Below the pieces are notes generated by a model, which did not search any database, was not told the DNA's origin, and saw nothing but the letters and a program-made list of their open reading frames with translations. The position numbers were made by a program, and so were the translations under genes. This document shows positions 16,246-25,142 of a stretch of DNA of 64,000 nt, piece by piece. The stretch covers positions 62,001 through 126,000 of the forward strand of contig NZ_SRKZ01000007.1 in NCBI RefSeq assembly GCF_004745865.1, in the 5' to 3' direction. The DNA is from Hymenobacter wooponensis (GTDB taxonomy: Bacteria; Bacteroidota; Bacteroidia; Cytophagales; Hymenobacteraceae). The stretch's first letter is position 1; every line of letters starts with the position of its first letter.

Positions 16246-17808
16246 CTACGGGTTCTTGCGCTCATACGCACCAAGGTCAGGCGTGGCGGGGTCGCGCGGG
16301 CGGTTGAGCAAATCGGTGGTCAGGCTTGGCAACGGCACCCCTTTATTGCTGGCTGGCGACAAGGTATCTAGCTCGAAATTGTACGCTTTACCTCGTGGCC
16401 GAGAGGGGGTACTTTTAAATAGGTAATTAGGTCCTTCGGTAGGATTCAGAATGTTACCGTTCTTGTCTTGACTGAGTGGGCCGGTTGTGTACTGCTTAGT
16501 AAGTAGTACGCTATTGGAAATGTTAATATTACTGGCATACCGTTCACCATTCAAGAAGGTTAGCTCATCCTGACTAGTACCATCAAAAGTGAGCCGTGGC
16601 TGCGCCCATAAAATAGAATTCCGCATAGTAAACTGGGGGCTCACTACTGGTCTAGTCTGATTATTAATTTTAATGTTATCAGAAAGAAGTACCGAGGGGG
16701 TTAGGCGTATAAGTGAGGAGGAGCTAGAACCTGGAGGGGCATATACATAATTAGCAATAGTACAGTAATCTAGCTGGTATACGCTGCCTTGCACACCCCA
16801 AATAGCATACTCCCAACAATTAGTAATTAGCGTATTGCGCACGGTAAAGTCGCCTGAGAGGCCTAGCAAAGCGGCACCTTGCAATGCTAGACCACCACTA
16901 GCAAAGTCGAGGCTATAGCTGGATATGTTTCTAATGGAGCAATTCTCTACCGTCACTTTCGGACGCGGCTGGCGATTGTAGGGGTTATATATCAGCAGAC
17001 CAAACGAGGCATTCTTGAGTTCTGTGAACCGAATTTCGTTGTCGTGGCTGCTGGCGTCGAACTCAATGCCACCCCACTGTCCGGGTAGTTCTGCGTAATC
17101 CTTTTCGCGCCGGTCGCCTTGGAAGCGCACAATGTTGCGGTCATCAGCCTTTACCTCGCCCGTAGGCCTGTAATTAGGGCTGATGCGTAAGCGACCCTTC
17201 ACCACCAGAAATGCGCCCGCGTGGCTGTAGATGCGGGCGCCGGGCTCAATAGTAAGTGTGCAGGTAGAATCTACCAGAGCATATCCATAGATGACGTGCG
17301 GCTTATCAGCCTTCCAAATGGTATTACAGGCTAGTCGTTCGGCCGAATGGAAGTAGGCGTTCTGGCCGTAGCTCACCACTTTCACCTGCTGGTCGTTGCC
17401 ATTGGTGCGGAAGCGCAGGTTGTTTTCTACCAAAAATGGTTTCTCGTCGCTGGGCGTGGGGTCGATGGTGGCCCGCACGAGTATCAGCAGGCTGTCTTTG
17501 CCCCGAATCACTTTGTCGCGGGCCGTGGTAGCGGCGTCGCCATCTATGAGTAGGGAGTACGTTACACCTGGCTGGCTCTCAATGCTAATTTCCTCCACCT
17601 TCACGGCCCGCGGGTTGCGGTTGCGTACCCACAGCCGCTTCGTGACAGAGCCCACCGAGGTAAACACAGTATCGAACTTGACCGTGTCGGTGGAAAACTC
17701 AAGCACGGCACTGCTATCCTTGGTCAGCAGATCCTCCTTCGGCTCGCAGCCCGGTAGCAGCACCGTAATGCAAGACAACACAAGCAACAACGGGAGTAGA
17801 AAGCGCAT
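16246..17808 (-). CDS. Lipoprotein with right-handed beta-helix
   Basis: The 520-residue protein starts with a lipoprotein signal (VLLPGCEPKED, Cys at about residue 21), then a beta-sandwich-like region (about 25-150) with the FDTVFTSVGSVTKRLWVRNRNP motif. A long parallel beta-helix follows (about 180-450), seen as short repeated turns with N-rich stacks (VENCSIRNISSYSLDFASGG, FTVRNTLITNCWEYAIWG). It ends DLGAYERKNP, a motif common at the end of Bacteroidota choice-of-anchor/beta-helix proteins. A surface or periplasmic carbohydrate-related role is possible but unproved. Confidence 0.8.
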   Translation of the reverse strand: MRFLLPLLLVLSCITVLLPGCEPKEDLLTKDSSAVLEFSTDTVKFDTVFTSVGSVTKRLWVRNRNPRAVKVEEISIESQPGVTYSLLIDGDAATTARDKVIRGKDSLLILVRATIDPTPSDEKPFLVENNLRFRTNGNDQQVKVVSYGQNAYFHSAERLACNTIWKADKPHVIYGYALVDSTCTLTIEPGARIYSHAGAFLVVKGRLRISPNYRPTGEVKADDRNIVRFQGDRREKDYAELPGQWGGIEFDASSHDNEIRFTELKNASFGLLIYNPYNRQPRPKVTVENCSIRNISSYSLDFASGGLALQGAALLGLSGDFTVRNTLITNCWEYAIWGVQGSVYQLDYCTIANYVYAPPGSSSSSLIRLTPSVLLSDNIKINNQTRPVVSPQFTMRNSILWAQPRLTFDGTSQDELTFLNGERYASNINISNSVLLTKQYTTGPLSQDKNGNILNPTEGPNYLFKSTPSRPRGKAYNFELDTLSPASNKGVPLPSLTTDLLNRPRDPATPDLGAYERKNP

Positions 17809-17834
17809 AGAGGGAAATAACGGGGTATAAAAGC

Positions 17835-17919
17835 GTCATGCTGAGCCCGCCGACGTATCTCTAATACTTCTCTAGGCCAGTAGCCAGAGGTAGAGATGCT
17901 TCAGCAAGCTCAGCATGAC
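17835..17919. repeat. Palindromic intergenic element (GTCATGCTGAGC family)
   Basis: GTCATGCTGAGC opens the left arm and GCTCAGCATGAC closes the right arm, with TATCTCTA/TAGAGATG pairing inside. A CTAGGCCA site lies at the loop. The same family recurs with perfect arms at 21904-21997. Confidence 0.8.
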
Positions 17920-17946
17920 AACGGGTTGACGGCTGACTTAGTGCAC

Positions 17947-19017
17947 CTAGGCCACTCCTTCTTTTAGGCGTTCGGCGCTTTCGGCGAGGCGCAGCTGCTC
18001 CACGAAATCGTCGATGTTGCCGTCCATTACGCTGGTCAGGTTATACACGGTATAGCCAATGCGGTGGTCGGTTACGCGGCCCTGGGGGTAGTTGTACGTG
18101 CGAATCTTGTCGGAACGGTCGCCGCCCCCGATCATGCTCTTACGGGCTGCGCCTTCGGCTTCGTTCTTTTTGGCCAACTCAATCTCGTAGAGGCGCGAGC
18201 GAAGTACCTGCAGGGCCTTGTCGAAGTTCTTGAGCTGGGACTTCTGGTCCTGGCACTGCGCCACGATACCCGTGGGTAAGTGCGTGAGGCGCACGGCCGA
18301 GTAAGTGGTGTTAACCGACTGACCACCAGGGCCCGACGACATGAACAGGTCCTTACGCACCTCGTTCATATCGATTTCTACGTCGAGTTCCTCGGCTTCC
18401 GGCATCACCACGATAGAAGCTACCGAGGTGTGAATGCGGCCCTGGGTTTCAGTGGCCGGCACGCGCTGCACGCGGTGTACGCCCGACTCAAACTTGAGCT
18501 TACCGTACACGTCCTCGCCTTTCACGGCCAGGATAATTTCTTTGTAACCGCCCGAGGTGCCCTCGGTAGCGTCCACAAGCTCCATTTTCCAGCCTTGGCG
18601 TTCGGCGAAGCGCATGTACATACGCTGCAGGTCGCCGGCGAAAATAGCGGCCTCGTCGCCACCCGCACCGGCCCGGATTTCCATGATAATGTCCTTGGAA
18701 TCGTTAGGATCCTTCGGAATCAGCAAGTCTTTAATCACCGACTCCAGGCGCTCCTGCTCGGGATAGAGCGTTTCCAGCTCATCCTTCGCCATCTGGCGGA
18801 AATCCTCGTCCTTTTCGGTAGCAATAACTTCCTTGGCGCCGTCGATGTTGGCCAGCACATTCTGGTAGGCCCTATACTCGACCACGATCTTATTCAGATC
18901 CTTATACTCTTTATTGAGCGTCTTGAAGCGCTTCATGTCGCTCATGACGTCGGGGTGCGTGAGCTGTTCGCTTACGTCGTTGAAGCGCTGTTGGATGGCC
19001 TCTAGTTTATCTAGCAT
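17947..19017 (-). CDS. prfA: Peptide chain release factor 1
   Basis: RF1 recognises UAA and UAG stop codons and triggers peptide release. The GGQ motif is in SSGPGGQSVNTTYSAVRLTH (about residue 230). The MEIRAGAGGDEAAIFAGDL and HRVQRVPATETQGRIHTS segments and the 356-residue length are standard for RF1. RF1 reads the UAG used here in the gene's own stop, which is formed by the CTAGGCCAC motif (ending EGVA-stop). A TACCTTTG box lies 28 bases upstream of the start. Confidence 0.95.
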   Translation of the reverse strand: MLDKLEAIQQRFNDVSEQLTHPDVMSDMKRFKTLNKEYKDLNKIVVEYRAYQNVLANIDGAKEVIATEKDEDFRQMAKDELETLYPEQERLESVIKDLLIPKDPNDSKDIIMEIRAGAGGDEAAIFAGDLQRMYMRFAERQGWKMELVDATEGTSGGYKEIILAVKGEDVYGKLKFESGVHRVQRVPATETQGRIHTSVASIVVMPEAEELDVEIDMNEVRKDLFMSSGPGGQSVNTTYSAVRLTHLPTGIVAQCQDQKSQLKNFDKALQVLRSRLYEIELAKKNEAEGAARKSMIGGGDRSDKIRTYNYPQGRVTDHRIGYTVYNLTSVMDGNIDDFVEQLRLAESAERLKEGVA

Positions 19018-19045
19018 CGTGCCTGCAGAAATGATATTGGGAGTG

Positions 19046-19053
19046 CAAAGGTA
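19046..19053 (-). promoter_or_regulatory. Promoter -7 box of prfA (TACCTTTG)
   Basis: TACCTTTG on the minus strand fits TAnnTTTG exactly and would give a leader of about 20 bases. The -33 region has no strong match. Confidence 0.6.
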
Positions 19054-19226
19054 CGCAAACGAATCCGTCCCTGAATGCGGGCGAACTAGCTGGCAGCGTA
19101 GTAGTTTGTCATTCCGAGCGGAATAATCCTTACCGTTTGTTCTCCCGTAGAAATTGTAGAATTAACTAATTGATAAACATTGCTCTTTCAGAATAATTCC
19201 TAGCTTACCGCCACAAACCCGCACGT

Positions 19227-19319
19227 ATGGCCTCGCTCCGAGCCCTTTTTGTTTCACCCCGCATGGTAATGGCCCACCCGGTCATTATTACAGGGACAAC
19301 CGTGACAACAACCCGCTAA
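19227..19319 (+). CDS. thrL: Threonine/isoleucine leader peptide of the thr operon
   Basis: A 30-codon frame ends with VIITGTTVTTTR-stop: six Thr and two Ile in the last twelve codons. This is the composition of E. coli thrL. Internal ATG codons at 19263 and 19269 would give 18- and 16-residue versions with the same control codons. The frame ends at TAA 19317-19319, directly at the first arm of the alternative RNA pairing. It lies 108 bases upstream of thrA. The function as an attenuator leader is inferred from this arrangement. Confidence 0.85.
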   Translation: MASLRALFVSPRMVMAHPVIITGTTVTTTR

Positions 19320-19413
19320 GCGGGCTGCGGATTTCTCTTACACCTTAGATTCTTCGCCGCCCGCTTCGCCGGAAAGCCCCACCAGGGAGCTACCGGGCCG
19401 ATGCGGGCTTTTT
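19318..19413 (+). promoter_or_regulatory. Transcription attenuator of the thr operon
   Basis: AAGCGGGC (19318-19325), at the leader stop codon, can pair with GCCCGCTT (19359-19366), forming an antiterminator. The same GCCCGC (19359-19364) can instead pair with GCGGGC (19403-19408), which is followed by TTTTT, forming a terminator. An additional AAAGCCC/GGGCTTT pairing (19373-19379 with 19405-19411) supports the terminator arm. The two pairings exclude each other, as in classical ribosome-mediated attenuation: stalling at Thr codons should favour readthrough. Confidence 0.8.
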
Positions 19414-19427
19414 CATGTCAACACATT

Positions 19428-21869
19428 ATGCAGGTTCTCAAATTCGGAGGTTCATCGGTGGCTACGGCCGAGAATATTCAGCGAGTGTTAACCCTGGCAG
19501 AGGCTGCCGCCCGTCGCACGACCACCATAGTGGTGGTGTCGGCGCTGGGGGGCGTGACCGATGCACTGATTGAGGCCGGACGGCGGGCCGCGGCCACCGA
19601 TGGGCAGTACCGGGAGCAGCTGCGGCACCTAGAGGAGCGCCACCTAGAAGTGGTACGCGGGCTGTTGCCCATCACGGGCCAAAGCGCCGTGCTCAGCTTC
19701 GTGAAAACGCATTGCAATGAGCTGGAAAGCCTCTGCGACGGCATATTCGCGCTGAGCGAGCTTTCCCCTCGCACCCTCGACCGGCTGGTGAGCTACGGAG
19801 AATTGCTGTCGTCACGGGTGGTGGCAGCTGGTCTAGCGGCCCGTGGAGTGGCCCACCAGTGGCTAGACAGCCGGCAGCTTATCCGCACCGATGCCAAGTA
19901 TGGCCACGCGGCGGTAGACTTCGGCGTAACGAACCAGCAGATTCAGGAGTCAGTGGCGGCAGCTGGGGTGCCGCTGCTGGTAGCGCCGGGGTTTGTGGCT
20001 TCGGAGGCCAGCGGCAGCACTACCACGCTGGGCCGCGGTGGCTCCGACTACACGGCCGCCATTTTTGCGGGTGCGCTAGGGGCTGAGCAGTTGGAAATCT
20101 GGACGGACGTGAGTGGCATGATGACGGCCGACCCACGGCTGGTGCGGCACGCTAGGCCTATTCCGCGCATCTCCTACCAGGAGGCCATGGAGCTTTCGCA
20201 CTTCGGGGCCAAGGTGCTATATCCGCCTACCATTCAGCCGGTGCGCCAGCAAGGCATTCCGCTCTGGATCAAGAATACGTTTGCGCCCGAGGATGCTGGG
20301 ACGCTAGTAGAAGTAGAGCCTCCAGCTAACAAGGCCATTGTGCGAGGGCTGTCGAGCATTGGGCCAGTAGCCTTAGTGCGGCTGGAGGGCAGCGGGATGG
20401 TGGGCATTCCGGGCTTCTCGCGGCGGCTGTTTGCGGCCCTGGCCCGGGAGCAGGTCAACGTCATTCTCATCACGCAAAGCTCCTCGGAGCACTCTATCTC
20501 GGTGGCGGTAAGTGAGGCCGAAGCCACCCGGGCCAAACAGGCCGCCGACGCGGAGTTTGCGGCCGAAATCAGCAACGGCCGCCTCGACCCGCTGGCTCTG
20601 GAAGGTGGCCTAGCCATTGTGGCGCTGGTGGGCGACCAGATGAAGGACCACCCCGGCATCAGTGGGCGCATGTTTTCGGCGCTGGGCACCAATGGTATCA
20701 ACATCCGGGCTATTGCTCAGGGCTCCTCGGAGAAGAATATCTCCACCGTTATCCGGCAGCAGGACGTGCGCAAGGCCAGCAACGTGCTCCACGAGACGTT
20801 CTTCGAGGCCACCACGCGCCAAGTGAACCTGGTGGTAGCGGGCGTGGGCAACGTGGGCAGCAAACTATTGGAGCAGCTGGCCCGGCAGCAAACCTGGATG
20901 CGCGAGAAGCTGCGCCTGAACCTGCGGGTGGTAGGCCTTGCTAACAGCTCCCGCTTCGTACTAAACGAGGAAGGCCTCGACTTAGCAAATTGGCAGCAAG
21001 CCCTGGCGGCAGGTCAGCCCCTGGATTTGCCTACCCTCACGGAGCAGTTGCTGGCCCTGAACCTGCGTAACACGGTATTCGTGGACGTGACGGCCAGCGC
21101 CGACGTAGCCACGTGCTACGCCCCGCTGCTAGCCCGCTCGGTGGCGGTGGTGGCCTGCAACAAAGTGGCCGCATCTTCCGACTATGTGGCCTACGCCCGC
21201 CTCAAAGCTCTGGCCAGTGACTTCAACACCCAATTTCTGTTTGAAACCAACGTGGGCGCGGGCCTACCGGTCATCGGGACACTGAACGATCTACTGCGCA
21301 GCGGCGACGAGGTGCACCGCATCGAGGCCGTGCTCTCGGGCACGCTCAACTTCGTGTTTAATAACTACGATGGTACCCGCCCCTTTGCCGAGGTGGTGCG
21401 CCAAGCCCAGAACGAAGGCTACACCGAACCCGACCCGCGGCTGGACCTGACGGGAGTTGATGTGGCCCGCAAAATCCTGATTCTGGCTCGGGAGTCGGGC
21501 CAGCAGTTGGAGCTCAGCGACATCGAAAACGACTCCTTCTTGCCGGCCTCCTGCCTAGAAGGCGACGTGGCCGCATTCTACGAGCAGCTGGCCGTGCACG
21601 AGCCACACTTCCGGGCTTTGTATGACGCGGCAGCTGAGAAAGGCGAGAAGCTCCGCTTCGTGGCCCGCTACCGCGACGGTCAAGCGCGCGTAGGCCTGCA
21701 GTCCATTGCCCCCGGTCACGACCTATACGCCCTCCAAGGCAAGGACAACGCCGTACTGTTCTTCACCAACCGCTACATAGAGCAACCCCTCGTCATCAAG
21801 GGAGCAGGCGCCGGGGCCGACGTAACGGCCTCGGGGGTATTTGCGGATATTTTACGGGCGGTGCAATAG
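19428..21869 (+). CDS. thrA: Bifunctional aspartokinase / homoserine dehydrogenase I
   Basis: It catalyses the first and third steps from aspartate to threonine and methionine. The N-terminal aspartokinase domain starts MQVLKFGGSSVATAENIQRV (KFGGSS motif) and continues through TLGRGGSDYTAAI. Two ACT-type regulatory domains follow (about 310-450), then the homoserine dehydrogenase domain with its NAD(P)-binding site VVAGVGNVGSKLLEQLA and catalytic region (TNVGAGLPVIGTLNDLL, EAVLSGTLNFVFN). Length is 813 residues. ATG 19428 is used because the upstream ATG 19401 lies inside the attenuator's terminator stem. First gene of thrABC; feedback inhibition by threonine is expected from the family. Confidence 0.95.
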   Translation: MQVLKFGGSSVATAENIQRVLTLAEAAARRTTTIVVVSALGGVTDALIEAGRRAAATDGQYREQLRHLEERHLEVVRGLLPITGQSAVLSFVKTHCNELESLCDGIFALSELSPRTLDRLVSYGELLSSRVVAAGLAARGVAHQWLDSRQLIRTDAKYGHAAVDFGVTNQQIQESVAAAGVPLLVAPGFVASEASGSTTTLGRGGSDYTAAIFAGALGAEQLEIWTDVSGMMTADPRLVRHARPIPRISYQEAMELSHFGAKVLYPPTIQPVRQQGIPLWIKNTFAPEDAGTLVEVEPPANKAIVRGLSSIGPVALVRLEGSGMVGIPGFSRRLFAALAREQVNVILITQSSSEHSISVAVSEAEATRAKQAADAEFAAEISNGRLDPLALEGGLAIVALVGDQMKDHPGISGRMFSALGTNGINIRAIAQGSSEKNISTVIRQQDVRKASNVLHETFFEATTRQVNLVVAGVGNVGSKLLEQLARQQTWMREKLRLNLRVVGLANSSRFVLNEEGLDLANWQQALAAGQPLDLPTLTEQLLALNLRNTVFVDVTASADVATCYAPLLARSVAVVACNKVAASSDYVAYARLKALASDFNTQFLFETNVGAGLPVIGTLNDLLRSGDEVHRIEAVLSGTLNFVFNNYDGTRPFAEVVRQAQNEGYTEPDPRLDLTGVDVARKILILARESGQQLELSDIENDSFLPASCLEGDVAAFYEQLAVHEPHFRALYDAAAEKGEKLRFVARYRDGQARVGLQSIAPGHDLYALQGKDNAVLFFTNRYIEQPLVIKGAGAGADVTASGVFADILRAVQ

Positions 21870-21903
21870 TCGTAACCTCGTGCTTATTTAATGAATTTAG
21901 AAC

Positions 21904-21997
21904 GTCATGCTGAGCGAAGTCGAAGCATCTCTACCTCTGGCTAACTTCTAACGTGAGGGCGAAGCGGTAGAGATGCTTCGACTTCGCTCAGCATGAC
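21904..21997. repeat. Perfect 32-bp inverted repeat between thrA and thrB
   Basis: The arms (21904-21935 and 21966-21997) are perfectly complementary over 32 bases; the left begins GTCATGCTGAGCGAAGTCGA and includes GAAGCATCTCTACC. The loop is 30 bases. It sits in the middle of the thr operon without a T run, so it may act on mRNA processing or stability rather than as a terminator. Confidence 0.85.
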
Positions 21998-22025
21998 GGC
22001 CCTTTGATTATCGACTTGAACACCT

Positions 22026-22955
22026 ATGAACTTCTCTGATTCTGTTACCGTGCTGGCTCCGGCCACTGTGGCCAATGTGGTATGTGGGTTTGACGTGCTG
22101 GGCTTCGCGCTGAGCGAACCAAACGACACCATGCACCTGCGCCTGACGGAGCAGCCGGGCGTAACCATCATCAACGAAGACAACTACGACCTCCCCACGG
22201 AACCTACCCGCAACGTGGCCGGGGCCGCGCTACTGGCGCTGCTGCGGGCCGTGCCGGAGCCAGTGGGGGTAGAAGTGCGCATCAACAAAGCCATCAAGCC
22301 GGGCAGCGGCATTGGCAGCAGCGCCGCCAGCGCGGCGGGGGCCGTAGTAGGGGCTAACCGGCTCCTGGGAGAACGATTCAGCAAGACTGAGCTGGTAGAC
22401 TTTGCCATGTATGGCGAAGAAGTAGCCTCCGGGGTGCGGCACGCCGACAACATTGCGCCGGGCATTTACGGGGGCGTCACGCTGATCCGGGCCACTACGC
22501 CGCTGCCGGATATCGTGCCACTGGCGGCACCGCCCTTGTTTGTGACGGTGGTGCATCCACAGATTGAAATTAAAACCTCGGATGCCCGGCAGATTCTCAA
22601 GCAGGAAGTGCCACTTAAGGATGCTATTCGGCAGTGGGGCAACGTGGCGGGACTGGTGGCAGGCTTGCTACAGTTGGACTACGACCTGATTGGCCGCTCC
22701 CTTGAAGATGTGATTATTGAGCCGGTGCGTAGCATTCTGATTCCGGGCTTTGCTGAAGTGAAGGAGCGCAGCCGCGAGGCAGGCGCGCTGGGCGGCGGTA
22801 TCTCTGGCTCAGGCCCGTCGTTGTTTATGCTGAGCCGGGAGGAAGCTACGGCGCAAGCTGTGGAGGTGGTGATGCGGGAAGTATATACTGCCCTAGGCCT
22901 CGACCATCATACCTATCTGACGACCATTAACCAGCAGGGCTGCCGGATTTACTAG
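22026..22955 (+). CDS. thrB: Homoserine kinase
   Basis: A GHMP-family kinase that phosphorylates homoserine, the fourth step to threonine. Signatures are the N-terminal VLAPATVANVVCGFDVLGFAL, the glycine-rich ATP loop INKAIKPGSGIGSSAASAAGAV, and the C-terminal GALGGGISGSGPSLFML. Length of 309 residues fits the family. It lies between thrA and thrC on the same strand, with a large palindrome in the gap to thrA. Confidence 0.95.
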   Translation: MNFSDSVTVLAPATVANVVCGFDVLGFALSEPNDTMHLRLTEQPGVTIINEDNYDLPTEPTRNVAGAALLALLRAVPEPVGVEVRINKAIKPGSGIGSSAASAAGAVVGANRLLGERFSKTELVDFAMYGEEVASGVRHADNIAPGIYGGVTLIRATTPLPDIVPLAAPPLFVTVVHPQIEIKTSDARQILKQEVPLKDAIRQWGNVAGLVAGLLQLDYDLIGRSLEDVIIEPVRSILIPGFAEVKERSREAGALGGGISGSGPSLFMLSREEATAQAVEVVMREVYTALGLDHHTYLTTINQQGCRIY

Positions 22956-22988
22956 CGGCCTAGCCACTTCACCTTACTGCTTTCTCGC

Positions 22989-24296
22989 ATGCGTTACTAT
23001 AGCCTCAACCGCCAAACCGAATCCGTTGATTTCCGGGCCGCCACAATAGCAGGCCAAGCTCCCGATGGGGGCCTTTACTTTCCTGAAACCATTCCGCGCT
23101 TTCCGGCGGGCTTTGTGGAACGGCTTCCAGAGCTGAGCCAAGCGGAAGTGGCCTACACGGTGCTGCAGCCTTACGTGGGCGACACCATTCCCGAAGCAGA
23201 GCTGCGCCGCATCTGCGCGGAGGCCGTGGACTTCCCGTTTCCGCTGGTGCCCGTTACCGACCACATCAGCGCCTTGGAACTGTTTCATGGGCCTACGCTG
23301 GCCTTCAAGGACGTAGGGGCGCGGTTTATGAGCCGGTGCCTGGGTTACTTTTCCCGCCACGAAACACGTCCGGTTACGGTGCTGGTGGCTACTTCCGGTG
23401 ATACCGGTGGGGCAGTAGCCAGCGGGTTTCTGGGCGTGCCAGGCGTGGAGGTAGTTATCCTCTACCCTTCCGGCAAGGTGAGCCCAGTGCAGGAGCAGCA
23501 GCTCACGGCGCTAGGCCAGAATATCACGGCCCTGGAGGTAGACGGCAACTTCGACGACTGCCAACGGCTGGTGAAGCAGGCGTTCCGGGACACGGAACTG
23601 ATGAGCCGGCGCCGCCTCACCTCTGCCAACTCCATCAACGTGGCCCGGTGGCTGCCCCAGCAGGTGTATTACTGCTATGCCCTAGCCCAGTGGCCTAGTA
23701 TAGCCGCGCCGCCCGTGGTGGCGGTGCCTAGCGGCAACTTTGGCAACCTGTGCGCGGGGCTACTGGCCTACGTGTCGGGGCTGCCAGTGGCGCACTTTGT
23801 GGCAGCTTGCAATGCCAACGATGCGGTGCCCGCTTACCTGCGCTCGGGCAATTACTCCGCCCAAGTCGCCGTGGCCACGCTTTCTAACGCTATGGATGTA
23901 GGCGACCCCAGCAACTTCGGGCGCATTCTGGAGCTGTTCGGGCACGAGCACCCCGTCATTCAGCAACTCCTGACGGGTTATTCCGTGTCGGATGCTGATA
24001 CGGCCGCTACCATCCAGCGAGTGTACGAGCAGACGGGGTATCTACCTGATCCGCACGGGGCGGTAGCTTACTTCGCTTTGGAAGACTACCTGAGTCAGAA
24101 CCCGGAGGCGCGGGGCATCTTCCTGGAAACGGCCCACCCGGTGAAGTTTCCGGAAGCTGTGGAGCCAGCCACCGGCCAGCCGGTGCCGGTGCCAGCCGCG
24201 TTAAATGAACTCCTGCGTAAGCCTAAGCACAGCATTACGCTGCAGCCGGAGTATGAGGCGTTGCGGGCGTTCCTGCTGGAAAAGGTAGTGGCCTAG
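22989..24296 (+). CDS. thrC: Threonine synthase
   Basis: A PLP enzyme that converts phosphohomoserine to threonine, the last step of the thr operon. The PLP-lysine context is FHGPTLAFKDVGARFMSRCL; the phosphate-binding and glycine-rich parts are VLVATSGDTGGAVASGFLG and AVPSGNFGNLCAGLLA. Length is 435 residues, the short bacterial type. It starts 33 bases after thrB. Its last codons GTA GTG GCC TAG contain the GTGGCCTAG motif, which provides the stop codon. Confidence 0.95.
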   Translation: MRYYSLNRQTESVDFRAATIAGQAPDGGLYFPETIPRFPAGFVERLPELSQAEVAYTVLQPYVGDTIPEAELRRICAEAVDFPFPLVPVTDHISALELFHGPTLAFKDVGARFMSRCLGYFSRHETRPVTVLVATSGDTGGAVASGFLGVPGVEVVILYPSGKVSPVQEQQLTALGQNITALEVDGNFDDCQRLVKQAFRDTELMSRRRLTSANSINVARWLPQQVYYCYALAQWPSIAAPPVVAVPSGNFGNLCAGLLAYVSGLPVAHFVAACNANDAVPAYLRSGNYSAQVAVATLSNAMDVGDPSNFGRILELFGHEHPVIQQLLTGYSVSDADTAATIQRVYEQTGYLPDPHGAVAYFALEDYLSQNPEARGIFLETAHPVKFPEAVEPATGQPVPVPAALNELLRKPKHSITLQPEYEALRAFLLEKVVA

Positions 24297-24352
24297 GATG
24301 ACATTTCTGGCGGCTGGCTGTTACCTTTTCGCCTCCATTTGCCACCCGCCTT

Positions 24353-25030
24353 ATGCGTACTATCCTCCGCGCCGCCCTGCTTTGTCTGCTGCTCCCCGCC
24401 TGCCGCCCCGACCAGATTGAGCATCTCAGCAACACCAAAGAGCTGGCCGTGGAGGCCGAGAACTGGCAGGTGAAGCGCATCATGCCCGCCGATTTACTCC
24501 GGGCCACCCGCTGGGGCGGCGACTCCTTAACTAATACCGCCGACCGGGAGCTACGCCGCATACTGGCTGAAAAGCTTCAGGAAGGCGGGGTGGCCGCGGC
24601 CCTGCCCTACTGCCGCCCCATGACCTTCCTTGAAGTTGATTCAGTGGCGAAAGTGCTGCAGGGCTCGCTGAGTTGGGTGAGCCCGCGCCCACGCAACCCC
24701 GCGCACCGGGCAACTCTAACGCCCGCAGAGCTGGTACCCACCGACACGGCACGCCGCGTGGCCCGGCTCTCGGCGGAGGAATTCACCTACCAGCGTCCCG
24801 TGGTGCTGAATGACGCGCTGTGCCTGCGCTGCCACGGCACCGTCGGTCAGGATATCAAGCCCGCCGATTATGCCCTCATCAAAAAGCAATACTCCCAAGA
24901 CCAAGCTACGGGCTATAAGGTGGGCGATGCCATGGGGGTGTGGCGCGTGAACCTGAAGCGAGCGGGCGTAGCGGAGTTGTACACCATGAAGACGCGCAAG
25001 ATCATGAAGAAGCGCAAGCCGCTTTTTTAG
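24353..25030 (+). CDS. Lipoprotein with single c-type heme motif (Tll0287-like/DUF3365)
   Basis: The 225-residue protein starts with a lipoprotein signal (LLPACRPDQ, Cys at about residue 17). A Tll0287-like domain (about 60-215) ends in the heme-binding motif CLRCHG (about residue 157), followed by the GDAMGVWRVNL region usual in this family. It should be an exported mono-heme protein with a sensor or electron-transfer role; partners are unknown. It follows thrC by 56 bases on the same strand and could be read from the thr promoter. Confidence 0.78.
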   Translation: MRTILRAALLCLLLPACRPDQIEHLSNTKELAVEAENWQVKRIMPADLLRATRWGGDSLTNTADRELRRILAEKLQEGGVAAALPYCRPMTFLEVDSVAKVLQGSLSWVSPRPRNPAHRATLTPAELVPTDTARRVARLSAEEFTYQRPVVLNDALCLRCHGTVGQDIKPADYALIKKQYSQDQATGYKVGDAMGVWRVNLKRAGVAELYTMKTRKIMKKRKPLF

Positions 25031-25142
25031 CGTCTGGTATTGTTCGCCCCTCCCGCATGCCACTGGCCTAGACGGCCGCTTGTACCTCGGCAACATTCTA
25101 TTATACCTGAGCGTCTCTATTATCTCAACTGTACACTATGCT

